From: Ochromonadaceae sp. CCMP2298
Lineage: Eukaryota; Sar; Synurophyceae; Ochromonadales; Ochromonadaceae
Assembly (NCBI GenBank): GCA_026770595.1
Contig: MU634353.1
Coordinates: 1 to 12,991, forward strand
Reading direction: 5' to 3'
DNA length: 12,991 nucleotides
Part shown: piece after piece, positions 9,401-12,991 of the stretch
Layout: each line of letters opens with the position of its first letter
Position numbering within the stretch: the first letter of the stretch is position 1
Made by a program: the position numbers and the translations under genes
The notes under the pieces: generated by a model
What the model was told of the DNA's origin: nothing
Seen by the model: only the letters and a program-made list of their open reading frames with translations
Databases searched by the model: none

Positions 9401-9996
9401 TGATAGGTGGCGGAGGATAGGTGATAGGCAGGAGAGGTGATAGGTGATAAGTGGGCGAGAAGGGAGGAGGGAGAGGAGGGAGAGGAGAGAGAAGAAAGGA
9501 GAGAGTAAGGAGTAGAGAGGATAGAGGAGGGAGAGGATAAGGTTAGAAGTGATAGGTGACAGAGAAGGAAGGGTGGACGAGGAGAGAAAGTTAGGGTAGG
9601 AGGGAGAGGAGCGTCTCGGGAGTGTCAAAGGAGTGAAAGAGTGGAACACATACCTCCGTATCTGTCAATCGCCTCCTCATCAGTCAGAAAATCCATAGCC
9701 GCGATGCTGAGAGAGTTGAGGTCGAGAGTCAGAGTCAGCGAATCAGGCAGAATGGGCAGTTGAAGGGTCGGTCATAGAGCAGAACGGAGGAAGAGGACTT
9801 ACTGCTTAGGGTTGCTCTCCAGGATCTCCTGCATCTCCTGCGTCTTGAGCACATCTTTCACGATCCGCTTCAATTTTTTCTGCATGAGTGGATTCAAAAT
9901 TACAACAAAATTGTTAGCTAGAAGTGGCATTCTGCAGTGCAAGGCGTCTGCCCTCACCTGTGTCACCCGCACAGCCGGGCCGCCTCGAGACGACAT
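353..9996 (-). CDS. Multi-bromodomain FYRN/FYRC chromatin-reader protein, 30 exons, 3' end outside window
   Basis: Probable nuclear reader of acetylated histones, part of a chromatin-modifying or remodelling complex. Exons in transcript order: 9996-9958, 9879-9803, 9706-9654, 9294-8985, 8754-8667, 8440-8351, 8118-8026, 7813-7556, 7383-7297, 7082-6996, 6763-6639, 6469-6257, 6045-5481, 5302-4739, 4463-4401, 4194-4138, 4013-3948, 3753-3686, 3499-3443, 3190-3111, 2970-2897, 2757-2656, 2519-2397, 2293-2177, 2028-1939, 1728-1666, 1516-1013, 853-793, 631-551, 405-353. All junctions are GT-AG and the frame stays open for 1,436 codons; 19 of 29 introns are phase 0; mean intron about 184 nt. Order: bromodomains 1-3 (residues about 160-250, 325-435, 485-590), FYRN (764-790), FYRC (870-923), bromodomain 4 (924-1038), Cys-rich segment (1045-1113), DDT-like helix (1419-1436). 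The start at 9996 is preferred over an in-frame ATG at 10167 because the latter overlaps a TATA box. No SET or other catalytic domain is in the visible part. Exact splice sites are my reading and were not tested against RNA. Confidence 0.86.
406..550 (-). repeat. Intron 29: GTATCATAGTACA-type repeats
   Basis: 145-nt phase-1 intron. At 471-550 the plus strand repeats GTATCATAGTACA and close variants about five times, and a variant reaches the donor (GTATGATAC on the coding strand). The other half is G-rich. Confidence 0.75.
632..792 (-). repeat. Intron 28, bounded by a direct repeat that includes the exon edge
   Basis: 161-nt phase-1 intron. The last 28 bases of exon 28 (plus 793-820) and the last 29 bases of the intron (632-660) are near-identical: three transitions and one extra G. 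The first copy supplies the donor side (CCCTGG|GTATG), the second the acceptor (CCCCTAG|CC). Between them are GAGTGGATTAGA-type repeats (697-765). Confidence 0.85.
854..1012 (-). repeat. Intron 27: CATA/CA microsatellite
   Basis: 159-nt phase-0 intron made almost wholly of CATA, CACA and TACA units on the plus strand (about 880-1012), ending at donor GTGTGTG. Confidence 0.85.
1517..1665 (-). repeat. Intron 26: GGGTTTAATA-family array
   Basis: 149-nt intron. About four units of GGGTTTAATATGTATTATAG with TATAGAAAGA lie between 1525 and 1645. Confidence 0.85.
1729..1938 (-). repeat. Intron 25: GGGTTTAATA-family array
   Basis: 210-nt intron. Degenerate units recur from 1738 to 1880, followed by a short GGGTATAATA tandem array (1885-1930). 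Confidence 0.85.
2029..2176 (-). repeat. Intron 24: GGGTTTAATA-family array
   Basis: 148-nt intron. The acceptor lies in CTGTGGGTTTAATAC (plus strand) and units repeat to 2165. Its donor-proximal 50 bases closely match those of intron 23. Confidence 0.85.
2294..2396 (-). repeat. Intron 23: GGGTTTAATA-family array
   Basis: 103-nt intron with about three units. It shares with intron 24 a donor-side block: a G run, TTTTAGAGC, then the donor and the same last exon bases. Confidence 0.85.
2397..2757 (-). other. Cys-rich, zinc-finger-like segment (exons 22-23)
   Basis: Exon 22 has WDQWMCLRFF and ANVCAVTG. Exon 23 has QCVHCEDQNL, then about 15 residues with one His, then TWACSRCTQALEQC. The C-x2-C ... 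W-x-C-x2-C spacing resembles half of a PHD or other treble-clef finger, but a full ligand set is not obvious, so I call it zinc-finger-like only. Confidence 0.5.
2520..2655 (-). repeat. Intron 22: the same repeat family in inverted orientation
   Basis: 136-nt intron. Here the plus strand reads CTATAAATGTGTAAACCCCC and TTCTATAAATGTGTGTTATC, the reverse complement of the family unit found in neighbouring introns 21, 23 and 24. Confidence 0.75.
2758..2896 (-). repeat. Intron 21: GGGTTTAATA-family array
   Basis: 139-nt intron. The acceptor is within CTGTGGGTTTAATGGGTTTA (plus strand), followed by units with ACACATTATA through 2893. Confidence 0.85.
2971..3110 (-). repeat. Intron 20: the same repeat family in inverted orientation
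   Basis: 140-nt phase-1 intron. The plus strand has three runs of ATAAATGTGTGTATTTAACC-like sequence ending in C runs, again the reverse complement of the common unit. Confidence 0.7.
3191..3442 (-). repeat. Intron 19, with a duplicated acceptor region
   Basis: 252-nt phase-2 intron. The acceptor-side 34 bases (3191-3224, containing GTAGACCGTAGACCGAGTTA) recur at 3281-3311. The second copy reads ATGAGAGG where the true site reads CTGAGAGG, so it has lost its AG. A partial GGGTTTTATACATATTATAG unit lies between the copies. Confidence 0.85.
3500..3685 (-). repeat. Intron 18: GT-rich microsatellite
   Basis: 186-nt intron made of GTGTGTATGTGTG-type units on the plus strand. The acceptor lies in CTGTGGGTTTATAAG, like the GGGTTTAATA family. 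Confidence 0.75.
3754..3947 (-). repeat. Intron 17: GTTATTAAGTTA-type repeats
   Basis: 194-nt intron. Positions 3770-3895 repeat GTTATTAAGTTAGTGTTA variants on the plus strand. Near the donor, AGTACGTA and AGTACATA alternate. Confidence 0.75.
4014..4137 (-). repeat. Intron 16, bounded by a direct repeat containing AGGT
   Basis: 124-nt phase-0 intron. Plus 4113-4139 (donor side) and 3989-4015 (acceptor side and start of exon 17) match at 23 of 27 bases. On the coding strand each copy begins AGGT, then has CGC near its start and ends GGGCTGTGTTTA. The first copy supplies the GT donor, the second the AG acceptor. Between them are GTGTGTGT and GTATGTAT repeats. Confidence 0.85.
4195..4400 (-). 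repeat. Intron 15: GAGTAACT/GAGTAAGT octamer array
   Basis: 206-nt intron. From 4259 to 4380 the plus strand is a run of 8-base units GAGTAACT and GAGTAAGT and 10-11-base variants. Confidence 0.85.
4464..4738 (-). repeat. Intron 14, containing a perfect copy of the exon-14 donor region
   Basis: 275-nt phase-0 intron. The 32 bases at 4737-4768 (exon-14 end plus GT) recur exactly at 4603-4634. Between the copies is a GTATGTAT/ATATAT microsatellite. The internal copy again has AG|GT, dividing the intron into 134 and 141 nt. Using only the internal donor would add 45 codons with an early stop (GTG CGC CCA TAC ATA TAG). Confidence 0.85.
4795..4875 (-). repeat. Coding minisatellite (GTAACGG units) between FYRN and FYRC
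   Basis: On the plus strand seven GTAACGG units follow one another at spacings of about 9-15 bases, as GTAACGGCTGG and GTAACGGAC variants. The coding strand gives a Val-Thr-Pro-Ala repeat (TPAVTSSAVTSVTPAVTPAV). The array stays in frame. It lies in a probably disordered loop, so repeat-number variation could be tolerated. Confidence 0.85.
5018..5098 (-). other. FYRN (F/Y-rich N-terminal) motif, exon 14
   Basis: Residues about 764-790 read SADRLYPIGYSCSRTMRICL. This matches the FYRN pattern (a hydrophobic/aromatic residue, then P-x-G-Y/F, C/T-x-R) seen in KMT2/trithorax proteins, plant JmjC proteins and TBRG1. It lies upstream of the FYRC partner half but is separated from it by a Gly/Glu-rich and Val-Thr-rich insert of about 80 residues. 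Confidence 0.78.
5303..5480 (-). repeat. Intron 13: CATAACA heptamer array plus GGGTTTAATA units
   Basis: 178-nt intron. Seven CATAACA units run without a break from 5414 to 5462. At 5322-5390 there are two GGGTTTAATA-type units that merge into the CATAACA sequence. Confidence 0.85.
5820..6330 (-). other. Bromodomain 3 (exons 12-13)
   Basis: Begins around SGVMKKIRKIFAAVLKHD in exon 12. After intron 12 it continues EPVPVDEVPGYAQLIKTPMD, LFTIKMRLGSYEG and IFDNCQAFNQEGSPFYQAA. All conserved positions are present, including the FN Asn. Unlike bromodomains 1 and 2, the region from the ZA loop to the Asn is uninterrupted by introns, so it has a separate intron history. Confidence 0.94.
6046..6256 (-). 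repeat. Intron 12: (CA)n with TATACCCCCGCA repeats
   Basis: 211-nt phase-2 intron. From 6109 to 6232 the plus strand has four units of CACACACA, TATATA and CCCCCGCA. Confidence 0.85.
6361..6410 (-). repeat. In-frame poly-Gly tract: 33-base C run (plus strand) inside exon 12
   Basis: Positions 6374-6406 are 33 consecutive C on the plus strand, which reads GGG codons on the coding strand and gives about 11 Gly after a short Glu run (GAG GAG GAG). The reading frame into bromodomain 3 holds only with this length modulo 3, so the printed length agrees with an intact gene. The tract is prone to slippage and to base-calling error. Confidence 0.85.
6470..6638 (-). repeat. Intron 11: GGGTTTAATA-family and ATACGATGTATA repeats
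   Basis: 169-nt phase-2 intron. Degenerate GGGGTTATATAAAGAATAAG-type units (6481-6560) are followed by TATAGCATAAATACGATGTA repeats (6575-6632). Confidence 0.75.
6764..6995 (-). repeat. Intron 10: GGGTTTAATA-family array, cleanest copies
   Basis: 232-nt phase-0 intron within bromodomain 2. About six head-to-tail units of GGGTTTAATACACATTATAG with TATAGAGAGGGG run from 6768 to 6940, then an AT-rich (ATATAATATA) stretch to the donor. Confidence 0.9.
7083..7296 (-). repeat. Intron 9: 15-nt tandem repeat next to the donor
   Basis: 214-nt phase-0 intron in bromodomain 2. Three exact copies of ACCCTAGAGTCAGGA (7246-7290) plus a degenerate one (7231-7245) abut the donor. The exon just beyond has TAGTCAGGAA. 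The rest is AT-rich with ATACAACATACCACATAC repeats. Confidence 0.85.
7384..7555 (-). repeat. Intron 8: GGGTTTAATA-family array
   Basis: 172-nt intron. Units of ATTAAATAGGTAAATGTAGC, then GGGTTTAAAAGGTAAATG and later variants, recur from 7431 to 7553. Confidence 0.8.
7556..7813 (-). other. Basic/Gly-rich linker between bromodomains 1 and 2 (exon 8)
   Basis: This 86-codon exon starts EKLGAEYALPKRKKKRKEEE, a basic cluster that could be a nuclear localisation signal. It continues as Lys/Glu/Gly low-complexity sequence encoded by G runs (plus-strand C runs 7690-7740). Its C-terminal end, VPWPVARKLTPLPAAMPL, precedes the first helix of bromodomain 2. No separate domain seen. Confidence 0.6.
7814..8025 (-). 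repeat. Intron 7: GCACAGATCAAA-type repeats
   Basis: 212-nt intron. From 7855 to 8000 the plus strand repeats AAAGCACAG and GCACAGATCAAAGCACA. Confidence 0.8.
8119..8350 (-). repeat. Intron 6: GGGTTTAATA-family array
   Basis: 232-nt phase-0 intron in bromodomain 1, at the position equivalent to intron 10. About seven units run from 8123 to 8348. The acceptor-side 45 bases closely match those of intron 10. Confidence 0.9.
8441..8666 (-). repeat. Intron 5, with a partial duplication of the exon-5 end
   Basis: 226-nt phase-0 intron in bromodomain 1. TACTCCGGGTAGGTCAGTCT at 8674-8693 (exon 5) recurs exactly at 8563-8582 inside the intron. The AGGT of the exon edge is missing from the internal copy. 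Both copies are followed by GTATAATAG/ATAGATAG-type repeats. Confidence 0.85.
8755..8984 (-). repeat. Intron 4: 22-nt tandem repeat
   Basis: 230-nt phase-2 intron. Four head-to-tail 22-base units, GTGGGTAAGTGGGGGTAGTA plus GG, occupy 8771-8858; the second and third are identical. Degenerate G-rich copies follow. Confidence 0.9.
8985..9996 (-). other. N-terminal region of the bromodomain protein (exons 1-4, residues 1-160)
   Basis: No known domain recognised. Residues 1-13 (exon 1) are basic and Gly-rich. Exons 2-4 encode charged, probably helical sequence (for example KKLKRIVKDVLKTQEMQEIL, then DVDRLTKHF). Exon 4 ends in a Lys/Glu/Gly-rich low-complexity linker, plus-strand C runs around 9010-9090, with basic clusters such as RKRSRPSE and EKRKKSEK that could act as nuclear localisation signals. 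The linker leads directly into bromodomain 1. Confidence 0.6.
9295..9653 (-). repeat. Intron 3: GATAGGTGATAGG repeats and long purine tract
   Basis: Longest intron (359 nt, phase 1). GATAGGTGATAGGTG units lie at 9373-9450, followed by an almost pure A/G stretch at 9454-9540 on the plus strand, so the transcript carries a long pyrimidine tract. No exon seen inside. Confidence 0.8.
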
Positions 9997-10166
9997 CGCC
10001 GCAGGCAAGTGGGCTCTCAAGCAAGATCTTCCCCACTCCACAGACCCAAGAATGGCCAACTCCTGGACAGAAACACGCTCACTTTGTTTTTTTTTGAGCA
10101 CTTTGGATTTTGAAAAGTGTGGGGGGGCGTTCGAAAGGACCTGCTTTTGCTCAAAAGGCCTGCGCA

Positions 10167-10175
10167 TATTTTATA
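10167..10175 (-). promoter_or_regulatory. TATA-box candidate (TATAAAATA) for the bromodomain gene
   Basis: The coding strand reads TATAAAATATG about 170 bases upstream of the preferred ATG at 9996. The alternative in-frame ATG at 10167 overlaps this element and would lie upstream of any start of transcription it sets, which argues against that longer N-terminus. Confidence 0.5.
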
Positions 10176-10390
10176 CGGAAAAAGTGGATATAAACGCCTA
10201 AATTGATGAAACATGGCTAATAGAGGTGAGGTAAGGCAATCGATTCGCGCAATTGTGAGACCATATTGGTATAGTAATAAGATATTTTTGGGTTGAGTAC
10301 ACCAATGTTTGTGAGCTAGATAATAAATTTTTAAATTAGCACTGCCGAGCGCAAGAAGGGTGATGGGGCTTCTGGGGGTTTGGTTTTGCC

Positions 10391-10437
10391 CACGTAACTT
10401 ACGTGCGTTACTATCCGTTACTAGGAAGCGTAACGGG
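10391..10437. promoter_or_regulatory. Palindrome CACGTAA-C-TTACGTG and GTTAC/GTAAC motif cluster
   Basis: Positions 10391-10405 form a perfect inverted repeat with 7-base arms around one base; each arm has an ACGT core of the kind bound by bZIP factors. Right after it come CGTTACTA (10406), CCGTTACTA (10415) and GCGTAACGG (10428-10436). CCGTTA and TAACGG fit the Myb consensus YAACKG. Function is inferred only from motif form. Confidence 0.4.
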
Positions 10438-10646
10438 AGGATCAGAGTGTTGTTCACTTCTCCCTGCGGGCTTGCAGTCTGTATCTTCAACAGGGCAACT
10501 GGTTGCCTGAGCTATACTGCATCTGAATGATAGCATCACGGACTCGTCGTGGGACTTCAACAGTTCAAGGAGATTGACTTCTGCAGTTCTGTAGCGCCAC
10601 TAAAATCCACAGCGCGCGCAGAGATACAGAGCCACTAATCTCCACC

Positions 10647-12392
10647 ATGCAGCTGTTGGTGGTGGTAGTCTGTTTCTTATGCCTGGCGCAGGCGTTTACA
10701 TTACGTGTGCGGGTCGGGAATGGCGTCATCCAAAGGCAGCACAGGCTTCAACAGCAGCTGAAAATAGCCTCGCCGCCGCTAATGCTACCGCTATCGGGCA
10801 CCTCTAGAGCGGTCGTGGTTGCGCCCCCGACCATCTTCTCGAAAGCCAAGAGCTGCATGCGGACAACCATCTCCGCCTTCTCCACCTTTCTCATGCAGCG
10901 ACCGATTACCGCATCGATCTCACCATTGTGTATGTTTATTTACTGCGGGCTGAAATATCCGAAGCCAATCACTAAAGAGAAACATTTCCTGAACAGCACA
11001 ACCACAGCGTCAGACTTCAAGCGAACGGAGAGGAGAAAGTTTGATCGTCAGCAGCGGTGGACCGTACTATTGGCAGTGGCAGTTACAGCAGTGTCGCTAC
11101 TTTGCGGACGGGCGCGGCAGCTGCTCGTGGTGGAATGGAGAGGGATATCGATCGGTAACAAGGCGGGCGTCTTGCTAAAGGTGGGCGTCGTGCGCGGCGT
11201 GCTGCTGTTACTCGGGCTCGTGGGTGGCGGCCTCTGCTTCTTATGGAACGAGAGAAGAGAGGAAGAGGCTGAAGAGAAGTATGCCAATTCGCTGCTCTTC
11301 GCCGAGCGCGCCGCCGTGGCGTCGATGCTCAAGCCGTTCAACCTAAAAGTGATCGCGCACGAGCTGCGGAAGGAAGCGCCACCCGAGCTCTGGGTGGAGC
11401 GCAGTGAGATGCTGGAGCAGCTGGAGCCGCTGCGATTGGATACTGGCAAGTACGTCGTGATTCTGGGCGAGAAGGGCACGGGCAAGAGCTTCGTCGTGTA
11501 CAAGTTCGTGCTGAACACGCCGGGCGTGGTGTATCTGCGGTTAAATCTAGCCATCAAGGCGGAGAACGTCGAGCAGAGGCTGCTCAAGGCGACGGGCTTC
11601 AACGTCGAGAGGCACCCGACTGTTGACCCGATGGCGCAATTGCTTGATCTGCTTAACATGTTGGGGGAGGAGCTCGCCCCGGACGTCAAACCCATGGTGG
11701 TGGTGGAGATCGAGCGAAACGCCGACCCGGCGATTGTCGATGCCGTTTTCCGGTCTTTCAAGAAGATGTCCAGCGCGTGCCGCAGCATCGTAATCCTCAG
11801 CGAAGTGTTCGCGGCCATGTCGATGAGCTCGGACGAGGACCGGCGCATGGAGCTTTGGGTGCCCCCTTTCACTGATGCGGAGACGCGCGAGTATCTGGGC
11901 AAGGCGAACATCTGGCGGTGCACGCAGGGCAAGTCGGCGTTCAGCGGCGCCGAGATCGAGGACATCATCACTCGCCTCGGTGGCCGCCCTTCAACGCTGC
12001 ACGACCTTATGAAAAGCAGCATGACGCCGGCGCGGTTCTTGGAGGAGCGCATCGCTTTGCAGAAGCTCAAGATTTATGAATTACTGAAGAACGAGTCTCG
12101 CTATGCGCCCGTGCTGCGCTTGCTGCTGCAGAAGGGACCGCTCAGCCGTAAAGAGTTTATTGACATGCTCGCCAGCCGTTCAAGGATATCGCGAGGCTGG
12201 CAATGGCGGAGTATCACGTGCTGTCCTACAACTCTGAGAGTCGCACGGCGCAGTTCCACTCGCGAGCGACAGAGCAGGCAGCGAAGATGTGGGCGGAGGA
12301 AGAGGCAAAGAGTTGAGGATGGCGTTGTTGGTCCCCCGGTCGGTGAATGTGCTGAGTCGAGACTTGCTCGCTGCAAACCTTTATGTGCTTAG
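10647..12392 (+). CDS. Membrane-anchored P-loop ATPase (archaeal-ATPase/STAND-like), likely organelle-targeted; C-terminal frameshift
   Basis: Intronless. Residues 1-16 are a hydrophobic signal peptide ending AQA|F. Residues 17-110 contain no Asp or Glu and many Arg, Ser, Thr and Gln, like a transit peptide for a complex plastid. Membrane segments lie at about 138-153 and 180-200, then a charged helix. Residues 248-470 are a P-loop NTPase: WVERSEMLEQL, Walker A GEKGTGKS at 274-281, a Walker-B-like VVVEIE, a later strand SIVILSE, WVPPFTDAETREYL and LGGRPSTLHDLM, the order seen in archaeal-type ATPases (PF01637-like). A winged-helix-like tail follows (YAPVLRLLLQKGPLSRKEF). After about residue 508 the frame turns into Arg/Cys-rich sequence. 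Another frame from 12179 gives a sensible end (FKDIARLAMAEYHVLSY...) stopping at 12316. Substrate unknown; organelle chaperone-like or regulatory ATPase is a guess. Confidence 0.85.
   Translation: MQLLVVVVCFLCLAQAFTLRVRVGNGVIQRQHRLQQQLKIASPPLMLPLSGTSRAVVVAPPTIFSKAKSCMRTTISAFSTFLMQRPITASISPLCMFIYCGLKYPKPITKEKHFLNSTTTASDFKRTERRKFDRQQRWTVLLAVAVTAVSLLCGRARQLLVVEWRGISIGNKAGVLLKVGVVRGVLLLLGLVGGGLCFLWNERREEEAEEKYANSLLFAERAAVASMLKPFNLKVIAHELRKEAPPELWVERSEMLEQLEPLRLDTGKYVVILGEKGTGKSFVVYKFVLNTPGVVYLRLNLAIKAENVEQRLLKATGFNVERHPTVDPMAQLLDLLNMLGEELAPDVKPMVVVEIERNADPAIVDAVFRSFKKMSSACRSIVILSEVFAAMSMSSDEDRRMELWVPPFTDAETREYLGKANIWRCTQGKSAFSGAEIEDIITRLGGRPSTLHDLMKSSMTPARFLEERIALQKLKIYELLKNESRYAPVLRLLLQKGPLSRKEFIDMLASRSRISRGWQWRSITCCPTTLRVARRSSTRERQSRQRRCGRRKRQRVEDGVVGPPVGECAESRLARCKPLCA
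12165..12316 (+). other. Probable frameshift and true C-terminus of the ATPase
   Basis: In the main frame, residues after LSRKEFIDMLASR become RISRGWQWRSITCC and then Arg-rich. In the frame starting at TTC 12179 the sequence reads FKDIARLAMAEYHVLSYNSE, ending ...MWAEEEAKS and TGA at 12314-12316, a normal amphipathic tail of 45 residues. One missing base near 12171-12180 explains both. It could be a sequencing error or a real mutation. Confidence 0.75.
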
Positions 12393-12645
12393 GAGAACAA
12401 AACTGTGCTTTTTTAGATGTGTATGTATGTGTGAAGAGTAACGTATATGTACAGTGAAGTAGCAAAGCACATGGCAGAGCATAGCACAACTGTTCAACTA
12501 GCTCCTCAAATGAACCACCAGATTCAAAGCTCCATACAGCCCAAAACATGGGTCCCTATGTACTCATGCTCAACATGCGGCCCCTATCTATGGCGACGTG
12601 CGGAAGTGGGGTCGAAAATGCTCCGTTTTACCCAGAGTATAAAGC
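12393..12645. other. Convergent intergenic region
   Basis: Space between the ends of two genes facing each other, presumably both 3' UTRs. There is a short GTGTATGTATGTGTG stretch near 12419 and otherwise unremarkable sequence. No AATAAA signal, RNA gene or repeat was seen. Confidence 0.5.
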
Positions 12646-12900
12646 TCAAAACTTGGTCTCCTCCAGCGCCTGCGCGAATCTCTTGAGCTGTGTGGCCACC
12701 AGCTGGTTGGCGAACTTGCGCGCCAGGGCGGCCGCGCCCGGGCCGGAGCGGCGTACTAGGGGCAGCAGGGGCTGCAGAGAGGCGAGGAGGGCGGAGGCCT
12801 GTGCGGGGGAGAGGGCGATCCTGTCCCCCCCCTCTCCCCCCTCTCCCGGGGCGGGGGCAGGTAGCGCGCGCAGGAGGCTCTGCATGGCGGTGCTGAGCAG
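12646..12900 (-). CDS. Last exon of an unidentified gene entering from the right edge
   Basis: An acceptor (CCCCCCACAG on the coding strand, AG at 12902-12901) is followed by an open frame LLSTAMQSLLRALPAPAPGE that runs 84 codons to TGA at 12646. The product end is rich in Ala, Leu, Arg and Gln and looks helical: SPAQASALLASLQPLLPLV, AAALARKFANQLVATQLKRF and final ALEETKF. No family recognised. The preceding intron (12901 to the edge) is again repetitive (GGGTGAG, AAGCAAGAAGCAGG), as in the bromodomain gene. A start at the internal Met (12885) is possible, but the clear acceptor favours a continued upstream exon. Confidence 0.65.
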   Translation of the reverse strand: MLSTAMQSLLRALPAPAPGEGGEGGDRIALSPAQASALLASLQPLLPLVRRSGPGAAALARKFANQLVATQLKRFAQALEETKF

Positions 12901-12991
12901 CTGTGGGGGGTGAGGGGTGAGGGGTGAGAAGCAAGAAGCAGGAAGCAGACAGCAAGAAGCAAGAGGTGGCGAGGAGGAGGGGGGAGGAGGG
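12901..12991 (-). repeat. Partial repetitive intron of the right-edge gene
   Basis: Short GGGGTGA units (12906-12929) are followed by AAGCAAGAAGCAGGAAGCAG units (12930-12965) and a GGAGGAGGGG end. Its donor is outside the window. Confidence 0.6.

Larger units (their letters stand above)
9997..10646. promoter_or_regulatory. Divergent intergenic region between the bromodomain gene and the ATPase gene
   Basis: 650 bases between two ATG codons pointing away from each other. It lacks the intronic repeats of the gene to its left. It holds a TATA-type element for the minus-strand gene, a CACGTAA palindrome and a cluster of CGTTAC/GTAACG motifs. A CCAAT pentamer lies at about 10301-10305. No TATA box was seen close to the ATPase start; its ATG has a good context (CCACCATGC). 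Confidence 0.6.

Noticed and set aside
9997-10167. Longer N-terminus of the bromodomain protein starting at 10167
   Set aside because: That ATG overlaps a TATAAAATA element and would probably lie outside the transcript. The added residues match nothing I recognise. Kept only as an alternative.
11048-12070. A 340-codon open frame on the minus strand opposite the ATPase
   Set aside because: Shadow of the GC-rich coding frame. The plus-strand frame has Walker A and other ATPase motifs; the minus frame is Ser/Thr-rich with no recognisable pattern.
12147-12184. Short intron (GTAAAG to CAAG) explaining the ATPase frame change
   Set aside because: Removing it gives the wrong frame for the sensible tail and deletes the well-formed LSRKEFIDML segment.
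1-12991. Transposon with coding capacity, rRNA or tRNA genes
   Set aside because: No transposase, reverse transcriptase or integrase motifs, no long terminal repeats, and no tRNA cloverleaf or rRNA sequence seen on either strand.

Overview
The window is nuclear DNA from a microbial eukaryote. The grounds are a gene in many short exons with GT-AG junctions and a consistent reading frame, chromatin domains found only in eukaryotes (bromodomain, FYRN/FYRC), and a promoter region with a TATA box. The rightward gene starts with what looks like a two-part presequence: a signal peptide ending ...AQA|F, then about 90 residues without Asp or Glu. That hints at an alga or relative with a complex (secondary, red-type) plastid. 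I cannot name the species.

Layout. Positions 353-9996 on the minus strand hold most of one large gene, which I resolved into 30 exons (4,308 coding nt, 1,436 codons). All 29 internal junctions are GT-AG and all phases agree. The 3' end lies beyond position 1. The protein is a chromatin reader: three bromodomains, an FYRN/FYRC pair split by a repetitive insert, a fourth bromodomain, a Cys-rich zinc-finger-like segment, uncharacterised regions and a possible DDT-type helix at the window edge. Positions 9997-10646 are the divergent promoter region. Positions 10647-12392 on the plus strand hold an intronless P-loop ATPase with two membrane segments and a likely one-base frameshift near its C-terminus. 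Positions 12646-12900 on the minus strand are the last exon of a third gene that runs off the right edge.

The most interesting material is in the introns. Almost every one is a tandem-repeat array. About a dozen share one roughly 30-36 nt unit (core GGGTTTAATACACATTATAG on the plus strand), and introns 20 and 22 carry it in the opposite orientation. Others have private repeats of 7-22 nt. Several introns contain a copy of the neighbouring exon edge. Introns 16 and 28 are bounded by near-identical copies of a segment carrying the splice site, as expected if introns arise by tandem duplication of AGGT-type sites. Intron 14 contains a perfect 32-nt copy of the exon-14 donor region, making an internal AG|GT that could serve as a recursive splice site. 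The window therefore looks like a snapshot of recent, repeated intron birth and turnover in one chromatin gene.
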